Origin: Streptomyces sp. NRRL F-525
Lineage (GTDB): Bacteria; Actinomycetota; Actinomycetes; Streptomycetales; Streptomycetaceae
Assembly (NCBI RefSeq): GCF_000716605.1
Contig: NZ_JNXE01000044.1
Location: 1 to 64,000 of the forward strand
Length of the DNA stretch: 64,000 nucleotides
Direction: 5' to 3'
Part shown: piece by piece, positions 1 to 9,513 of the stretch
How positions within the stretch are numbered: position 1 is the first letter of the stretch
Layout: the number at the start of each line of letters is the position of its first letter
Program-made: the position numbers and the translations under genes
Notes under the pieces: generated by a model
Told to the model about the DNA's origin: nothing
The model's database searches: none
The model's input: the letters and a program-made list of their open reading frames with translations, nothing else

Positions 1-66
1 GGTCGGGGGCGGGGTGACGGGGTAACGGTCTTGAGGGAGGCGTGAGTTGTCGGGTGCGGGTTGTGG

Positions 67-96
67 GGGGCTGGTCGCGCAGTTCCCCGCGCCCCT
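67..96. repeat. Dispersed 30-bp intergenic repeat, copy A1
   Basis: A 30-bp GC-rich segment beginning GGGGCTGGTCGCGCAG. Its reverse complement recurs at 59453-59482 with a single mismatch. It lies in the gene-free left edge of the window (1-223), downstream of the methyltransferase gene. From general knowledge this is a widespread Streptomyces intergenic repeat. No other feature was seen in 1-223. Confidence 0.7.
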
Positions 97-223
97 AGGT
101 GGTGGGGGGTGCGGGTGCGTGGTGGGTCGCCTGATGTGCGTTGTGGGGCGGTGGTGAGTCGGGCGGCTGTCGGGTGACTGCCGAGGGCGTGACGCGGTGA
201 GCGGGGCCCGTCAGGTCAAGGGA

Positions 224-1006
224 TCATGGGGTGAGGGCTACGACGAGTTCCACGACGTAGGTCTCCTCCACCGTCTCGTCGGGGAAGACGGTTCGTAGGT
301 GGTCGCGTTCCTCGGTCAGGAAGGCGTTCGTGCTGGCCTTGTCGTGGACCAGGAAGGCCGAGTGGCTGCCGATGTTGGCCAGGTGGGTGTCGATCGGGAC
401 GCGGCGCCTCCAGCGGACCTGCCGGTGGGCGAAGTCGAGGCGGCCGGTGGGGTCGGCGAGCGCGGAGCGTACGCCGCTGCCGTTCTGCTCCACGACGCGG
501 TCGATGCCGAAGTGGGTCTTGATGCGTTCGGTCTGCTCCTCGATCCACGGCACGTCGCGAGCGCCGGTGTTCCACCACAGCGTGAGTGCGCCGCCCGGGC
601 GCAGTACGCGGAGCGCTTCCGGGACCGAGCGGGTGGGGTCGGTCCAGTGCCAGGCCTGGGCGTAGGTGAGGAAGTCGACGGAGTGGTCGGCGAGGGGCAG
701 GGCGTTGCCGTTGCCCCGGACGATCGGGACCTCGGGGAGGGTCCGGCGGAACTGGGCGGCCATGCCGTCGCCGGGTTCGATCGCGATCGCCTCGGCGCCG
801 CGCGCGTGCAGCAGGGCGGTCGCGATGCCGGTGCCCGCGCCGACGTCCGCGACGCGGGCACCGGAGAGGGGGTGGCCGGCGAGTTCCTCGATGGCGTCGA
901 AGAGGGCGGGCGGGTACGAGGGGCGGTTCTCGGCGTACTGGGCCGCGGCCGCGTTGAAGGAGCTGGCTCGGGCCGCGGGCGAGGGGGGATTCGCGGAGGT
1001 GGTCAT
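224..1006 (-). CDS. Class I SAM-dependent methyltransferase
   Basis: A 260-residue soluble methyltransferase of the UbiE/Methyltransf_11 type, which transfers a methyl group from SAM to an unidentified small-molecule acceptor. The SAM-binding motif I reads VADVGAGTGIAT, followed by the acidic IAIEPG that binds the ribose, then a post-I region and the LRPGGALTLWWN motif. The N-terminal FNAAAAQYAENRPSYPPALF is typical of the group. The ATG at 1006 is chosen because the protein from there has family length; an in-frame ATG at 1060 would add 18 atypical residues. Neither start has a clear ribosome binding site. It is monocistronic in this window and its substrate cannot be told from sequence. Confidence 0.85.
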   Translation of the reverse strand: MTTSANPPSPAARASSFNAAAAQYAENRPSYPPALFDAIEELAGHPLSGARVADVGAGTGIATALLHARGAEAIAIEPGDGMAAQFRRTLPEVPIVRGNGNALPLADHSVDFLTYAQAWHWTDPTRSVPEALRVLRPGGALTLWWNTGARDVPWIEEQTERIKTHFGIDRVVEQNGSGVRSALADPTGRLDFAHRQVRWRRRVPIDTHLANIGSHSAFLVHDKASTNAFLTEERDHLRTVFPDETVEETYVVELVVALTP

Positions 1007-1210
1007 ACGGCCATGGTTACGTGGGTGGGTGCAGGGTGCAGGTGGTTTTTGGTGAGACATGGGGAATCGGCGCGACCGTCGGAGCGGTGAGCTGCCGTAC
1101 TACCGGCTCTCGCTCGCCGGAAGAGTTCCGCGTACCCGGAGAGTTCCGCGTGCCCGAGGACTTGGCCGTGACCCAGGCGTCGTAGCTCCCCCGGAGTCCG
1201 TGCCTCCGCC

Positions 1211-1735
1211 TCAGGCGCCCCGGCGCTTCTTCGACGGGTTGCGGGTGCGGCGGGACGTGCGCTTCTCGTGCTGGGTCAGGGCCGTCTCGTACTCCTGGCG
1301 GTGGAGGGTTTCGCCGGGGGCCTCCACCAGGGAGCGGAAGAAGTAGGCGAGGAGGGAGCCGACGAAGCCGATGGCCAGGAGGCCGCGGAGGGAGGCCTGG
1401 CGGTCGGGGTCGGGGCGCTTCTTGAAGGTCTCCCAGGTGTGGCCGAAGGCCAGGGCGCTGCAGATCGCGAACATCACGATGACGAGGAGGGTGACGAAGC
1501 CGCCGACGTCCGCGATCTGGATGCCCTGGTAGGCGAAGCGGAGGATCAGGCAGGCGGCGGCCGCGGCGGCGAGGGAGCCGGCGGCTGTGCCGACGCGGCG
1601 CCCGGTGTAGCCGTTGTCGTGGTTCACCCAGGTGGTGCCGAAGAAGCGGAGGGGCTCGGGGCGGGGACCCGTGCCCGTGCCTTCGCCTGGGGAGCTCGCG
1701 GGGGTGTCCTGGGTGCCGGTCGTCTCGTCGTTCAC
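1211..1735 (-). CDS. Conserved hypothetical membrane protein
   Basis: A 174-residue protein with a hydrophilic, Pro/Thr/Gly-rich N-terminus (about residues 1-45), three predicted membrane helices (around 50-70, 77-98 and 118-137) and a strongly basic C-terminal tail ending in SKKRRGA. The WVNHDNGYTGRRVG segment just before the first helix looks like a family signature. I do not recognise a function. It reads alone, with the SH3-protein remnant starting 45 bp upstream on the same strand. It is probably a cytoplasmic-membrane protein with both ends inside or split; topology cannot be fixed from the sequence. Confidence 0.75.
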   Translation of the reverse strand: MNDETTGTQDTPASSPGEGTGTGPRPEPLRFFGTTWVNHDNGYTGRRVGTAAGSLAAAAAACLILRFAYQGIQIADVGGFVTLLVIVMFAICSALAFGHTWETFKKRPDPDRQASLRGLLAIGFVGSLLAYFFRSLVEAPGETLHRQEYETALTQHEKRTSRRTRNPSKKRRGA

Positions 1736-1780
1736 GGGACGATTATGGCTCCGAGGGTGGGCGCGGGCTCCCGTTGGGGC

Positions 1781-1862
1781 TCAGGCGCAGCGGTCGGCGG
1801 TGCTGCCGTCGCTGCCGGTGTTCACGTACGCGTCCGGGACGTGCTCACCGTTGCCGATGCGG
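1781..1862 (-). pseudogene. Truncated tandem copy of the SH3 gene 3' end
   Basis: Immediately downstream of the stop codon of the SH3 gene, the same strand encodes a degenerate second copy of its last ~27 codons. The remnant reads roughly GEHVPDAYVNTGSDG then STADRCA and a TGA at 1783, against GEYISDAYVNTGSDG then YVRPHCS in the intact gene. It has no start codon and is out of frame with the upstream gene, so it cannot be made as a separate protein. It looks like the scar of a partial tandem duplication, or of replacement of a former longer paralogue. Confidence 0.75.
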
Positions 1863-2192
1863 TCAGGAGCAGTGCGGGCGGACATAGCCGTCGCTGCCCG
1901 TGTTCACGTAGGCGTCGGAGATGTACTCGCCGTCGTCGATGTTGTCCCAGATGTTCGTCGTGCCGTAGTAACCCGTCACCGTGGTGCCCGGCGTCTGGCA
2001 GTAGATCGGGACCTGGGAGCCCTCGGCCAGGACGCGGACGATGGTGTAGCCGGTGCCGGGACCGCTGCGGACGTTGACGCGGGTGCCGGGTGCGATCGAG
2101 TAGTAGTGCAGTGCGGCTGCCGCGGTCGCCGCCGTGGTGACGGCCTCCGCCGCGCCTTCGCCCTCGACCTCACCAATACGGTCAACAGACAT
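1863..2192 (-). CDS. Small SH3-domain (SH3b-type) protein
   Basis: A 109-residue protein with one bacterial SH3-like domain from about residue 30 to the end. The hallmark is GTRVNVRSGPGTGYTIV, then a VPIYCQTPGTTV strand and the GEYISDAYVNTGSDGYV tail. Such domains usually bind cell-wall peptides. There is no recognisable signal peptide: the N-terminus (MSVDRIGEVEGEGAAEAV) is acidic. Export is therefore uncertain, unless a non-classical route or the Ala-rich stretch at 19-28 is used. The ATG at 2192 is fixed by a strong ribosome binding site (GGGGGAGG) 6 nt upstream. The last ~27 codons are duplicated just downstream as a remnant. Confidence 0.8.
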   Translation of the reverse strand: MSVDRIGEVEGEGAAEAVTTAATAAAALHYYSIAPGTRVNVRSGPGTGYTIVRVLAEGSQVPIYCQTPGTTVTGYYGTTNIWDNIDDGEYISDAYVNTGSDGYVRPHCS

Positions 2193-2326
2193 GAAAAACC
2201 TCCCCCGTTGGACCCCATGACTGCCATGGGGTCCCGTTGATTCCCCTAAAACACGCCATGAAACATATGTGCGCACATCGCGCTCGGAGACTGGCGAGCC
2301 ACCTCTGTCCCGTAAGGGTCATCGAC

Positions 2327-2332
2327 TAGGCT
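2327..2332 (+). promoter_or_regulatory. Putative promoter -10 (TAGGCT) of the kinase gene
   Basis: TAGGCTCCGTCCGT starting at 2327, followed by a short GC-rich stretch and GGGGGTGG, leads into the kinase start at 2375. The same series of elements precedes the NACHT gene at 27083-27125. TAGGCT fits the TAnnnT -10 consensus of Streptomyces vegetative promoters. No good -35 element is visible. Confidence 0.45.
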
Positions 2333-2374
2333 CCGTCCGTCGCGCGCGCGGACGATCAGCACGGGGGTGGTTCC

Positions 2375-4480
2375 ATGGCGCCACAGCGCAACACCGGAGC
2401 GGGCGCGGAAGCGGAACTTCCCGAGTACGCCGGTCACTACCGCCTGGAGTCATGCCTGGGCTCCGGTGGAATGGGCGTGGTGCATCTGGCGCAGAGCACC
2501 TCCGGGATGAAGGTCGCCGTGAAGGTCGTCCACGCGGAGTTCGCGCAGGACCCCGAGTTCAGGGGGCGGTTCCGGCAGGAGGTGGCGGCGGCCAGGAGGG
2601 TGAGCGGGGCCTTCACCGCACCCGTGGTCGATGCCGACCCGGAGGCCGAACGGCCTTGGATGGCAACGTCGTTCATCCCCGGGCCGACCCTGTCCGAGCA
2701 TGTGAAGCGGAACGGGCCCATGGCGCCCGGGGAGTTGCGCCGGTTGATGGCGGGACTGGCCGAGGCGCTGCGCGACATCCACCGGGTGGGCGTCGTCCAC
2801 AGAGATCTCAAGCCGAGCAATGTGCTGCTCGCCGAGGACGGGCCGAAGGTCATCGACTTCGGCATCTCTCGGCCAAAGGACAGCGAACTGCGCACCGAGA
2901 CCGGCAAGTTGATCGGGACGCCGCCCTTCATGGCACCCGAGCAGTTCCGGCGGCCTCGCGAGGTCGGGCCGGCCGCCGACATCTTCGCGCTCGGGTCCGT
3001 GCTGGTGCACGCGGCGACGGGGCGCGGGCCGTTCGACTCCGACAGCCCGTACGTCGTCGCCTATCAAGTCGTCCATGACGAGCCGGACTTGGCCGGGCTG
3101 CCGGAGAACATCGCGCCGCTGGTGCTGCGTTGCCTCGCCAAGGAGCCCGAGGACCGGCCCACGCCCGACGAGCTGATGCGTGAACTCCGGTCGGTGTCGG
3201 CCTCGTACGACACCCAGGCGTACATACCGGCACAGCGGGCCGGTGTCACGCCGGTGCCGGAGCACCGTACGGAAGAGCCCGAGCAGTCCGAACGGCGGCT
3301 CGGGCGGCGGCTTTTGGGCCATCGGTTCGCCCTCGGCGCGGGCGCGCTCGGCCTGGCCGCGATCGGCACGCTCGCCGCGCTCCAGCTGACCGACGACGGC
3401 GAGGCGACGGCGAGGAGCACCACCCCGCACACCACGCCCAGCACCGGGTTCGGCGAGTGGAAGGCCACGCCGGTCTCCAAGCAGAGCACGCCCCAATGCT
3501 CGTACGGGGCAGGGAAGTTGCTCTGCGCGCAGCCCGGGGTGGTGTTCGCCCTGGACCCGTCCGACGGCCGGGTGCTGTGGCGGCACTCCGTCGCGACGAC
3601 GCACCGCAGCGGGCCGCCGGTCCTCTCGGGCGGCCTGGTGCAGCCGTCGTTGGACACCGGCCGGCGTCTGGAGGCGCTCGATCCCGCCTCGGGCAAGGTG
3701 CGTTGGCAGAAGACCGTCCCCGCGTACACCGGGCTCGCGGACGCCGGCGGCATGCTCCTGCTCACCCACGCGGACGGGACGGTCACCGGTGTGGACGGCG
3801 CCTCGGGCGACACGAGGTGGAGCCACCGGATCCCGGGTCAACTGGCGCCCTATTTCACCTCGTTCACCGGGGACTCGACGGCGTACGCGACGAACACGTC
3901 GGAGGACGGGGCGAAGACCCGGGTGACGGCGGTCGATCCGGCCACCGGCGCGGTGCGCTGGGACGCGCGGCTGAAGGGGTCGTTGAAGCCCGTCGGCGCG
4001 GCGGGCGGGTCCGTGTATCTCCTCGCGGTCGACACCGTCTACGGCGCCACGGAGGCCGTCGTCCGCTACACCCCGGACACCGGGGCCACGCGGCGCGTGG
4101 CGCTGCCCGCGCGCGTCGACCAGGCCCACGGGACCGTCCACGGGAACGTCGTCTACCTCATGGGGGCCGGCGGATCGCTGAGGGCCGTGGACATGGCCGC
4201 GCGGAAGCAGCTGTGGGGTCTGGAGACGGCCGTGGCACGGAGTTCCGCGCCGGTCGCGGACGGACGGCAGGTGTATGTCACCTCCGGGGACGGGCGGTTG
4301 CTCGCGGTGGACGCCCGCGCGGGACGACTCGTGGGGCAGACACCCGCGCGCCTCGACTCCAACTCCGACCGGATCAGCGCGGCGCTGCCCGAACCCGTCG
4401 TAGCGAACGACCACGTCTACGCGGCTGCCCCCGACGGCACGGTCTTCGCCGTCAACTCCCGTACTCCCGGCGCCTGGTAA
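2375..4480 (+). CDS. Membrane Ser/Thr protein kinase with extracytoplasmic PQQ-type beta-propeller
   Basis: A 701-residue Hanks-type kinase. The N-terminal kinase domain (about 22-275) has the P-loop GSGGMG at 29-34, the ATP-binding Lys50, the catalytic HRDLKPSN at 142-149 and DFG at 161-163. A basic linker and one membrane helix (about 317-338) follow. The C-terminal half (about 370-701) is made of repeats of the kind ALDPSDGRVLWRHS, LDPASGKVRWQK, VDPATGAVRWDA, the pattern of PQQ-like eight-bladed propellers. By family topology the propeller is outside and would sense a ligand or act as a scaffold while the kinase acts in the cytoplasm. The start has GGGGGTGG upstream. The gene is followed by a strong terminator and stands alone; targets are unknown. 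Confidence 0.9.
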   Translation: MAPQRNTGAGAEAELPEYAGHYRLESCLGSGGMGVVHLAQSTSGMKVAVKVVHAEFAQDPEFRGRFRQEVAAARRVSGAFTAPVVDADPEAERPWMATSFIPGPTLSEHVKRNGPMAPGELRRLMAGLAEALRDIHRVGVVHRDLKPSNVLLAEDGPKVIDFGISRPKDSELRTETGKLIGTPPFMAPEQFRRPREVGPAADIFALGSVLVHAATGRGPFDSDSPYVVAYQVVHDEPDLAGLPENIAPLVLRCLAKEPEDRPTPDELMRELRSVSASYDTQAYIPAQRAGVTPVPEHRTEEPEQSERRLGRRLLGHRFALGAGALGLAAIGTLAALQLTDDGEATARSTTPHTTPSTGFGEWKATPVSKQSTPQCSYGAGKLLCAQPGVVFALDPSDGRVLWRHSVATTHRSGPPVLSGGLVQPSLDTGRRLEALDPASGKVRWQKTVPAYTGLADAGGMLLLTHADGTVTGVDGASGDTRWSHRIPGQLAPYFTSFTGDSTAYATNTSEDGAKTRVTAVDPATGAVRWDARLKGSLKPVGAAGGSVYLLAVDTVYGATEAVVRYTPDTGATRRVALPARVDQAHGTVHGNVVYLMGAGGSLRAVDMAARKQLWGLETAVARSSAPVADGRQVYVTSGDGRLLAVDARAGRLVGQTPARLDSNSDRISAALPEPVVANDHVYAAAPDGTVFAVNSRTPGAW

Positions 4481-4504
4481 CGGCCGTAGGCCCGGCAAGC
4501 CGAA

Positions 4505-4532
4505 GGGCCGTCCCCGCGAAGGGGGACGGCCC
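4505..4532. terminator. Bidirectional terminator between the kinase gene and ilvD
   Basis: A perfect 11-bp inverted repeat (GGGCCGTCCCC / GGGGACGGCCC) with a 6-nt loop GCGAAG lies between the two converging genes. There is no long T run, as is usual in Streptomyces. It would serve both genes. Confidence 0.8.
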
Positions 4533-4571
4533 GAGGTCTAACAGGCTTCAGTACTACCGGAGTTACGAACC

Positions 4572-6425
4572 TCAGCCCAGCTTGCTGACGTCCCGCACCG
4601 CTCCGCGGTCCGCGCTGGTGGCCATCGCCGCGTACGCGTGCAGGGCCGCCGACACCTTGCGCTCGCGCTGCTTCGGGGCGTAGCGCCCGTCCAGCGCGGC
4701 CTCGCGGCGGGCCAACTCGGCGTCGTCCACGAGGAGTTCGATGGAGCGGTTCGGGATGTCGATGCGGATGCGGTCGCCGTTCTCGACGAGGGCGATGGTG
4801 CCGCCGGACGCCGCCTCGGGGGACGCGTGGCCGATGGACAGGCCCGAAGTGCCGCCGGAGAAGCGGCCGTCGGTGATCAGGGCGCAGGTCTTGCCGAGGC
4901 CGCGGCCCTTGAGGAAGGACGTCGGGTAGAGCATCTCCTGCATGCCGGGGCCGCCCTTGGGGCCCTCGTAGCGGATGACGACGACATCGCCGTGCGTCAC
5001 CTGTTTGTTGAGGATCTTCTCGACGGCCTCTTCCTGCGACTCGCAGACGACCGCCGGGCCCTCGAAGGTCCAGATGGACTCGTCGACGCCCGCCGTCTTC
5101 ACGACGCAGCCGTCGACGGCCAGGTTGCCCTTGAGGACCGCGAGGCCGCCGTCCTTGGAGTACGCGTGCTCGGCGGAGCGGATGCAGCCCTCGGCCGCGT
5201 CCTCGTCCAGCGCCTCCCAGCGCTCGGACTGGGAGAAGGCCTCGGCGGAGCGGACGCAGCCGGGCGCCGCGTGCCACAGTTCCACGGCCTCCGGCGACGG
5301 GGAGCCGCCGCGCACGTCCCAGGTCTTCAGCCAGTCCGCCAGGGACGGGCTGTGGACGGAGTGGACGTCCTCGTTCAGCAGGCCCGCGCGGTGCAACTCG
5401 CCCAGCAGGGCCGGGATTCCGCCCGCGCGGTGGACGTCCTCCATGTAGTACGTGCGGCTCTTCGCGACGTTCGGGGCGACCTTCGCGAGGCACGGCACGC
5501 GGCGCGAGACGGCGTTGATCTCCTCCAGGCCGAACTGGACGCCACCCTCCTGCGCCGCGGCCAGCAGGTGCAGGATCGTGTTGGTGGAGCCGCCCATCGC
5601 GATGTCGAGGGCCATCGCGTTCTCGAAGGCCGCGAAGGTGGCGACGTTGCGCGGCAGGACCGTCTCGTCGTCCTGGTCGTAGTAGCGGCGGGTGATGTCC
5701 ATCACCGTGCGGGCCGCGTCCTGGTACAGGCCCTTGCGGGCGGTGTGCGTCGCGAGGACCGAGCCGTTGCCCGGCAGCGACAGGCCGATGGCCTCGGTCA
5801 GGCAGTTCATCGAGTTGGCGGTGAACATGCCGGAACAGGAGCCGCAGGTCGGACAGGCGTTCTCCTCGATGTTGAGGACGTCCGCGTCGGAGATGCTGTC
5901 GTTGGCGGCGTCGACCATCGCGTCGATCAGGTCCAGTGTGCGGACGGTGCCGTCCTGCAGCGTGGCGCGCCCGGCCTCCATGGGACCGCCGGAGACGAAG
6001 ACCGTCGGGATGTTCAGGCGCAGTGCCGCCATGAGCATGCCGGGCGTGATCTTGTCGCAGTTGGAGATGCAGATCAGGGCGTCGGCGCAGTGCGCCTCGA
6101 CCATGTACTCGACCGAGTCCGCGATCAGGTCGCGCGAGGGCAGGCTGTAGAGCATGCCGCCGTGGCCCATCGCGATGCCGTCGTCGACCGCGATGGTGTT
6201 GAACTCGCGCGGGATGCCCCCAGCCGCGGTGATCGCCTCGCTGACGATCCGGCCGACGGGCTGCAGGTGGGTGTGGCCGGGCACGAACTCCGTGAAGCTG
6301 TTCGCCACCGCGATGATCGGCTTCCGGCCGATGTCCGCACCGGGTACACCGGAGGCGCGCATAAGGGCGCGTGCGCCCGCCATGTTGCGGCCGTGGGTGA
6401 CTGTACGGGACCTCAGCTCGGGCAT
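4572..6425 (-). CDS. ilvD: Dihydroxy-acid dehydratase
   Basis: A 617-residue IlvD of full length, which dehydrates 2,3-dihydroxy-isovalerate and -methylvalerate to the 2-oxo acids in valine, isoleucine, leucine and pantothenate synthesis. The Fe-S ligand motifs are present: [12 protein letters not shown] for the first Cys pair and [20 protein letters not shown], an arrangement close to the E. coli [4Fe-4S] type. The C-terminal ITDGRFSGG signature is also present. The start at 6425 has GAAGGAG 9 nt upstream. It is monocistronic, 111 bp downstream of the end of the TetR pair is its own promoter space. Confidence 0.97.
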   Translation of the reverse strand: MPELRSRTVTHGRNMAGARALMRASGVPGADIGRKPIIAVANSFTEFVPGHTHLQPVGRIVSEAITAAGGIPREFNTIAVDDGIAMGHGGMLYSLPSRDLIADSVEYMVEAHCADALICISNCDKITPGMLMAALRLNIPTVFVSGGPMEAGRATLQDGTVRTLDLIDAMVDAANDSISDADVLNIEENACPTCGSCSGMFTANSMNCLTEAIGLSLPGNGSVLATHTARKGLYQDAARTVMDITRRYYDQDDETVLPRNVATFAAFENAMALDIAMGGSTNTILHLLAAAQEGGVQFGLEEINAVSRRVPCLAKVAPNVAKSRTYYMEDVHRAGGIPALLGELHRAGLLNEDVHSVHSPSLADWLKTWDVRGGSPSPEAVELWHAAPGCVRSAEAFSQSERWEALDEDAAEGCIRSAEHAYSKDGGLAVLKGNLAVDGCVVKTAGVDESIWTFEGPAVVCESQEEAVEKILNKQVTHGDVVVIRYEGPKGGPGMQEMLYPTSFLKGRGLGKTCALITDGRFSGGTSGLSIGHASPEAASGGTIALVENGDRIRIDIPNRSIELLVDDAELARREAALDGRYAPKQRERKVSAALHAYAAMATSADRGAVRDVSKLG

Positions 6426-6536
6426 CGTCGATCGCTCCTTCAGACAGATAGGGCTGCTAAAGAGCGTACGCCGGTCATCCAGGGGTCGGACACGGTGTCC
6501 GCATCGCGGGACACCCGTCTCGCGAACGTGAGGGTC

Positions 6537-7142
6537 CTACGGCCCGGTCAAGTGCCCCTGCACGACCGGCGCCACCCGCGCGATGATCCGCTCCACGTCC
6601 ACCGAGGCGAGCGGTTCCACCTTGATCACGTAGCGCAGCATCGCCGTACCGACCAACTGCGCGGCCGCCAGTTCGGCGCGCAGCTCCCCGTCCGGGAGGT
6701 CGAGCCGGGCGGCGACCCGGCCGAGCACCTGGGAGACCACGAGCCGGCGGAAGACGGCCGCGGCGGCTTCGTTGTTGACGGCGGAACGGACCACCGCCAG
6801 CAGCGGGGTACGGGTGGCCGGGTTCTCCCAGATGCCGAAGATGAAGCGGGTCAGCCGCTCGCCGACGCCGTCCAGCGGCCCCTCGACGACCGCGTCCGGC
6901 GCGTTCTGCGCGGGCGCGAGCGCGACCGCGATGGCCGCCTCGAAAACCTGCTCCTTCGTACCGAAGTAGTGGTGCACGAGCGCGGAGTCGACCCCGGCGG
7001 CCTTCGCGATCCCCCGCACAGACGTCTTCTCGTACCCCCGCTCGGAGAACTCCTCGCGGGCCGCGGCCAGGATCCGGTCGCGGGTGTCGGCGGACTCCGT
7101 ACGAGGGGGTCGGCCCCGGCGCTTGGCGGTGGCGTCGGTCAC
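6537..7142 (-). CDS. TetR-family transcriptional regulator
   Basis: A 201-residue TetR protein. The N-terminal helix-turn-helix (about 19-65) reads [46 protein letters not shown] (cited in parts: [20 protein letters not shown], then VHHYFGTKE). The rest is a helical ligand-binding domain close to the TetR_C group found in Streptomyces. The GTG start at 7142 overlaps the TGA of the isomerase gene (GTGA), so the two are translationally coupled and made from one mRNA. A basic leader (AKRRGRPPR) precedes the HTH. The inducer is unknown. It may control its own operon. Confidence 0.9.
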   Translation of the reverse strand: MTDATAKRRGRPPRTESADTRDRILAAAREEFSERGYEKTSVRGIAKAAGVDSALVHHYFGTKEQVFEAAIAVALAPAQNAPDAVVEGPLDGVGERLTRFIFGIWENPATRTPLLAVVRSAVNNEAAAAVFRRLVVSQVLGRVAARLDLPDGELRAELAAAQLVGTAMLRYVIKVEPLASVDVERIIARVAPVVQGHLTGP

Positions 7143-7963
7143 CGCCGGGGCACCTTCACGGCCGAGGCCAGATGCAGCCGCGTGAAGGCGAGCGCCTCCG
7201 CGAGATCGGCCTCGCGTTCGGCGCTGGACATCGCGCGCCGGGTGTTGACCTCGATGACGACATGGCCGTCGAAGCCGGTCGTCGCGAGCCGCTCCAGCAA
7301 CTCGGCGCAGGGCTGGGTGCCGCGGCCGGGGACGAGGTGCTCGTCCTTGTTCGAGCCGTTGCCGTCCGCGAGGTGGACATGGCCGAGCCGGTCGCCCATG
7401 CGCCCGATCATCTCGGTCGCATCGGTGCGGGCGGTCGCGGTGTGGCTGAGGTCGATCGTGAAGTGCCGGTAGTCCTCGTTCGTGACGTCCCAGTCGGGGG
7501 CGTAGGCGAGCATCTCGCGGTCGCGGTAGCGCCACGGGTACATGTTCTCTACGGCGAACCGCACATCCGTCTCGTTCGCCATCCGCCAGATCCCGCTGAC
7601 GAAGTCCCGCGCGTACTGGCGCTGCCAGCGGAACGGCGGATGCACCACGACCGTGCTCGCGCCGAGCTTCTCGGCGGCCGCCTGGGCGCGCTGGAGCTTG
7701 ATCCACGGGTCGGTGGACCACACCCGCTGCGTGATGAGCAGGCACGGCGCGTGCACGGCGAGGATCGGGACCTGGTGGTAGTCGCTGAGCCGGCGCAGCG
7801 CGTCGATGTCCTGGCTGACCGGGTCGGTCCACACCATGACCTCGACGCCGTCGTAGCCGAGGCGTGCGGCGATCTCGAAGGCCGTCGCCGTCGACTCCGG
7901 ATACACGGACGCCGTGGACAGCGCGACCTTCGCATCCGGGATGCGCACGACTGGTTCTGCCAC
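7139..7963 (-). CDS. Sugar phosphate isomerase/epimerase (AP endonuclease 2 fold)
   Basis: A 274-residue TIM-barrel protein of the xylose-isomerase-like/AP_endonuc_2 superfamily. The strands [45 protein letters not shown] and [17 protein letters not shown] carry the metal-ligand Glu, His and Asp residues usual in this fold. The reaction is not known. The GTG at 7963 is preferred over an in-frame ATG at 8080 because the upstream extension is Pro/Arg-rich and unlike the family. No clear ribosome binding site precedes it. It is the first gene of a two-gene unit with the TetR gene. From memory, M. tuberculosis keeps a homologue close to its Ppx gene, as here. Confidence 0.85.
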   Translation of the reverse strand: MAEPVVRIPDAKVALSTASVYPESTATAFEIAARLGYDGVEVMVWTDPVSQDIDALRRLSDYHQVPILAVHAPCLLITQRVWSTDPWIKLQRAQAAAEKLGASTVVVHPPFRWQRQYARDFVSGIWRMANETDVRFAVENMYPWRYRDREMLAYAPDWDVTNEDYRHFTIDLSHTATARTDATEMIGRMGDRLGHVHLADGNGSNKDEHLVPGRGTQPCAELLERLATTGFDGHVVIEVNTRRAMSSAEREADLAEALAFTRLHLASAVKVPRR

Positions 7964-8476
7964 GGAGGACAGACTACGGGGCGGTGCTTTGCGCGGGGGA
8001 GCCGGTTGCTGTGGCCGCGCTGTGCGGGGGACGGCAACCGGCCATCCGCGGCGCGGGGCCGCGTTGTGGCGATACTTCATGCGGGTTCGATACGTCCCGT
8101 ACCTTGCGGGCGTTCAGTACGGCTCGGCTGGGTGTCCCGCCCCGGGGGCCCTCTTCGTGCGTCTGCGGGGTGCTTCGTTCGGCTGCGGCGCCGTTGCCGG
8201 GGGCTCCGCCCCCGGACCCCCATCGGCCCTGAAGGGGCCTCGTCCTCAAACGCCGGACAGGCTGATCCATGCGGGCCGGAGTTGGCGGGTGCTGGACGGG
8301 CCGGGCGATCAGTCGGTCGGAGTTGGATGGTCGATCTGTGCCGATTTCGGTGGTGGTGTCGTTCAAGCCCCGGCGCGGACGGCCACGGACGTACGCCCCG
8401 GCAAACAGCCACACGCGCCTGCGCCCGCCGCACCGTCCGACCGCCCCCCACACCGACGGCATCCGATCCACCCCAC
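7964..8476. other. 513-bp intergenic region holding a dispersed repeat
   Basis: No gene is supported here. The region holds the promoter side of the isomerase gene, one copy of a roughly 140-bp dispersed repeat (8123-8264) and, at its right end, the first of three 16-bp repeats that run into the 3' end of the Ppx gene. The frames that cross it are codon-biased noise. Confidence 0.7.
8123..8264 (-). repeat. Dispersed intergenic repeat B, copy 1 (inverted)
   Basis: The reverse complement of 8191-8264 (starting CAGCCTGTCCGGCGTTTGAG) matches 22916-22990 over about 74 bp, with three substitutions and one indel. Weaker similarity continues to about 8123, including a CCCCGGGGCGGGACACC segment that matches CCCCGGGGCGGACACC near 23050. 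It contains internal hairpins (GGGGGCGGAGCCCCC). It probably folds as RNA. From general knowledge this is a common Streptomyces intergenic family. Confidence 0.75.
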
Positions 8477-8520
8477 CTACACCGACGGCATCTGATCCAG
8501 CCGTGACGGCATCTGATCCA
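8455..8520. repeat. Three 16-bp direct repeats at the 3' end of the Ppx gene
   Basis: GACGGCATCTGATCCA occurs at 8484-8499 and 8505-8520, and with one change (CCGATCCA ending) at 8455-8470. The last two lie inside the Ppx reading frame and duplicate its C-terminus as [14 protein letters not shown]; the first lies beyond its stop codon. Confidence 0.8.
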
Positions 8521-9430
8521 AGCGCCGCAGGATCACGCCCTCGCGCAGCGCCCAGGGGCAGACCTCCAGGGTCTCGACGCCGAACAGGTCCATCGCGCCC
8601 TCGGCGACCATCGCGCCCGCGATGAGCTGTTCGGCGCGGCCTTCGGAGACGCCGGGGAGGAGGGCGCGCTGGGTGGTGGTCATGCCGGCGAGGCGCGGGA
8701 CCCACGACTCCAGGGAGCCGCGCTTCAGCTCACGTTGGACGTAGAGGCCGTCGGCGGAGCGGGCGGCGCCGGCGAGGCGGGCCAGTTGCTTGAAGGTCTT
8801 CGAGGTCGCCACCACGTGGTCGGGGGCGCCGAAACGGCTGAACTCGCCCACCGTGCGGGCGATCTGGGCGCGCACATGGCGGCGCAGGGCCCTTATCGCG
8901 TCCGGTTCCGGCGGGTCGCCGGGGAGCCAGGCGGCGGTGAGGCGGCCCGCGCCGAGGGGCAGGGAGACGGCCGCGTCGGGCTCCTCGTCGATGCCGTAGG
9001 CGATCTCCAGGGAGCCGCCGCCGATGTCGAGGACGAGGAGCTTGCCCGCGGACCAGCCGAACCAGCGGCGGACGGCGAGGAAGGTGAGCCGGGCCTCCTC
9101 GGCGCCGGTGAGGACCTGGAGTTCGACGCCGGTCTCGGTCTGCACGCGCGCGAGGACGTCGTCGGCGTTGCTGGCCTCGCGGACGGCGGAGGTGGCGAAC
9201 GGGAGGAGTTCCTCGACGCCCTTGTCCTCGGCTGCCTGCAGCGCCTCCTGGACGACGCCGACGAGTTTGTCGACCCCTTCGGGGCCGATCGCGCCGTCCT
9301 CGTCGAGGAGTTGGGCAAGGCGCAGTTCCACCTTGTGCGAGTGCGCGGGCAGCGGGCGCGCGCCCGGGTGTGCGTCCACCACCAGCAGATGCACCGTGTT
9401 CGATCCCACGTCGAGGACACCGAGTCTCAT
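8477..9430 (-). CDS. Ppx/GppA exopolyphosphatase family protein
   Basis: A 317-residue member of the actin-like ASKHA phosphatase family, which hydrolyses polyphosphate and/or pppGpp. The phosphate-1 motif is [17 protein letters not shown] at the N-terminus and the phosphate-2 motif is [16 protein letters not shown]. The catalytic Glu region [15 protein letters not shown] is also present. It is the short single-domain type (no C-terminal HD domain), like actinobacterial Ppx1. The ATG at 9430 starts directly at the conserved strand. The last residues are a repeat, [14 protein letters not shown], produced by a 16-bp DNA duplication, so the C-terminal end is probably dispensable. Confidence 0.93.
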   Translation of the reverse strand: MRLGVLDVGSNTVHLLVVDAHPGARPLPAHSHKVELRLAQLLDEDGAIGPEGVDKLVGVVQEALQAAEDKGVEELLPFATSAVREASNADDVLARVQTETGVELQVLTGAEEARLTFLAVRRWFGWSAGKLLVLDIGGGSLEIAYGIDEEPDAAVSLPLGAGRLTAAWLPGDPPEPDAIRALRRHVRAQIARTVGEFSRFGAPDHVVATSKTFKQLARLAGAARSADGLYVQRELKRGSLESWVPRLAGMTTTQRALLPGVSEGRAEQLIAGAMVAEGAMDLFGVETLEVCPWALREGVILRRLDQMPSRLDQMPSV

Positions 9431-9513
9431 ATACGGAACGCTACTGCCACCTGCACCTATCTCGGTCCCCGGTGCGGTGTCTGGGGCCGCTCCGGGCGAC
9501 TTACCCTGGACCC

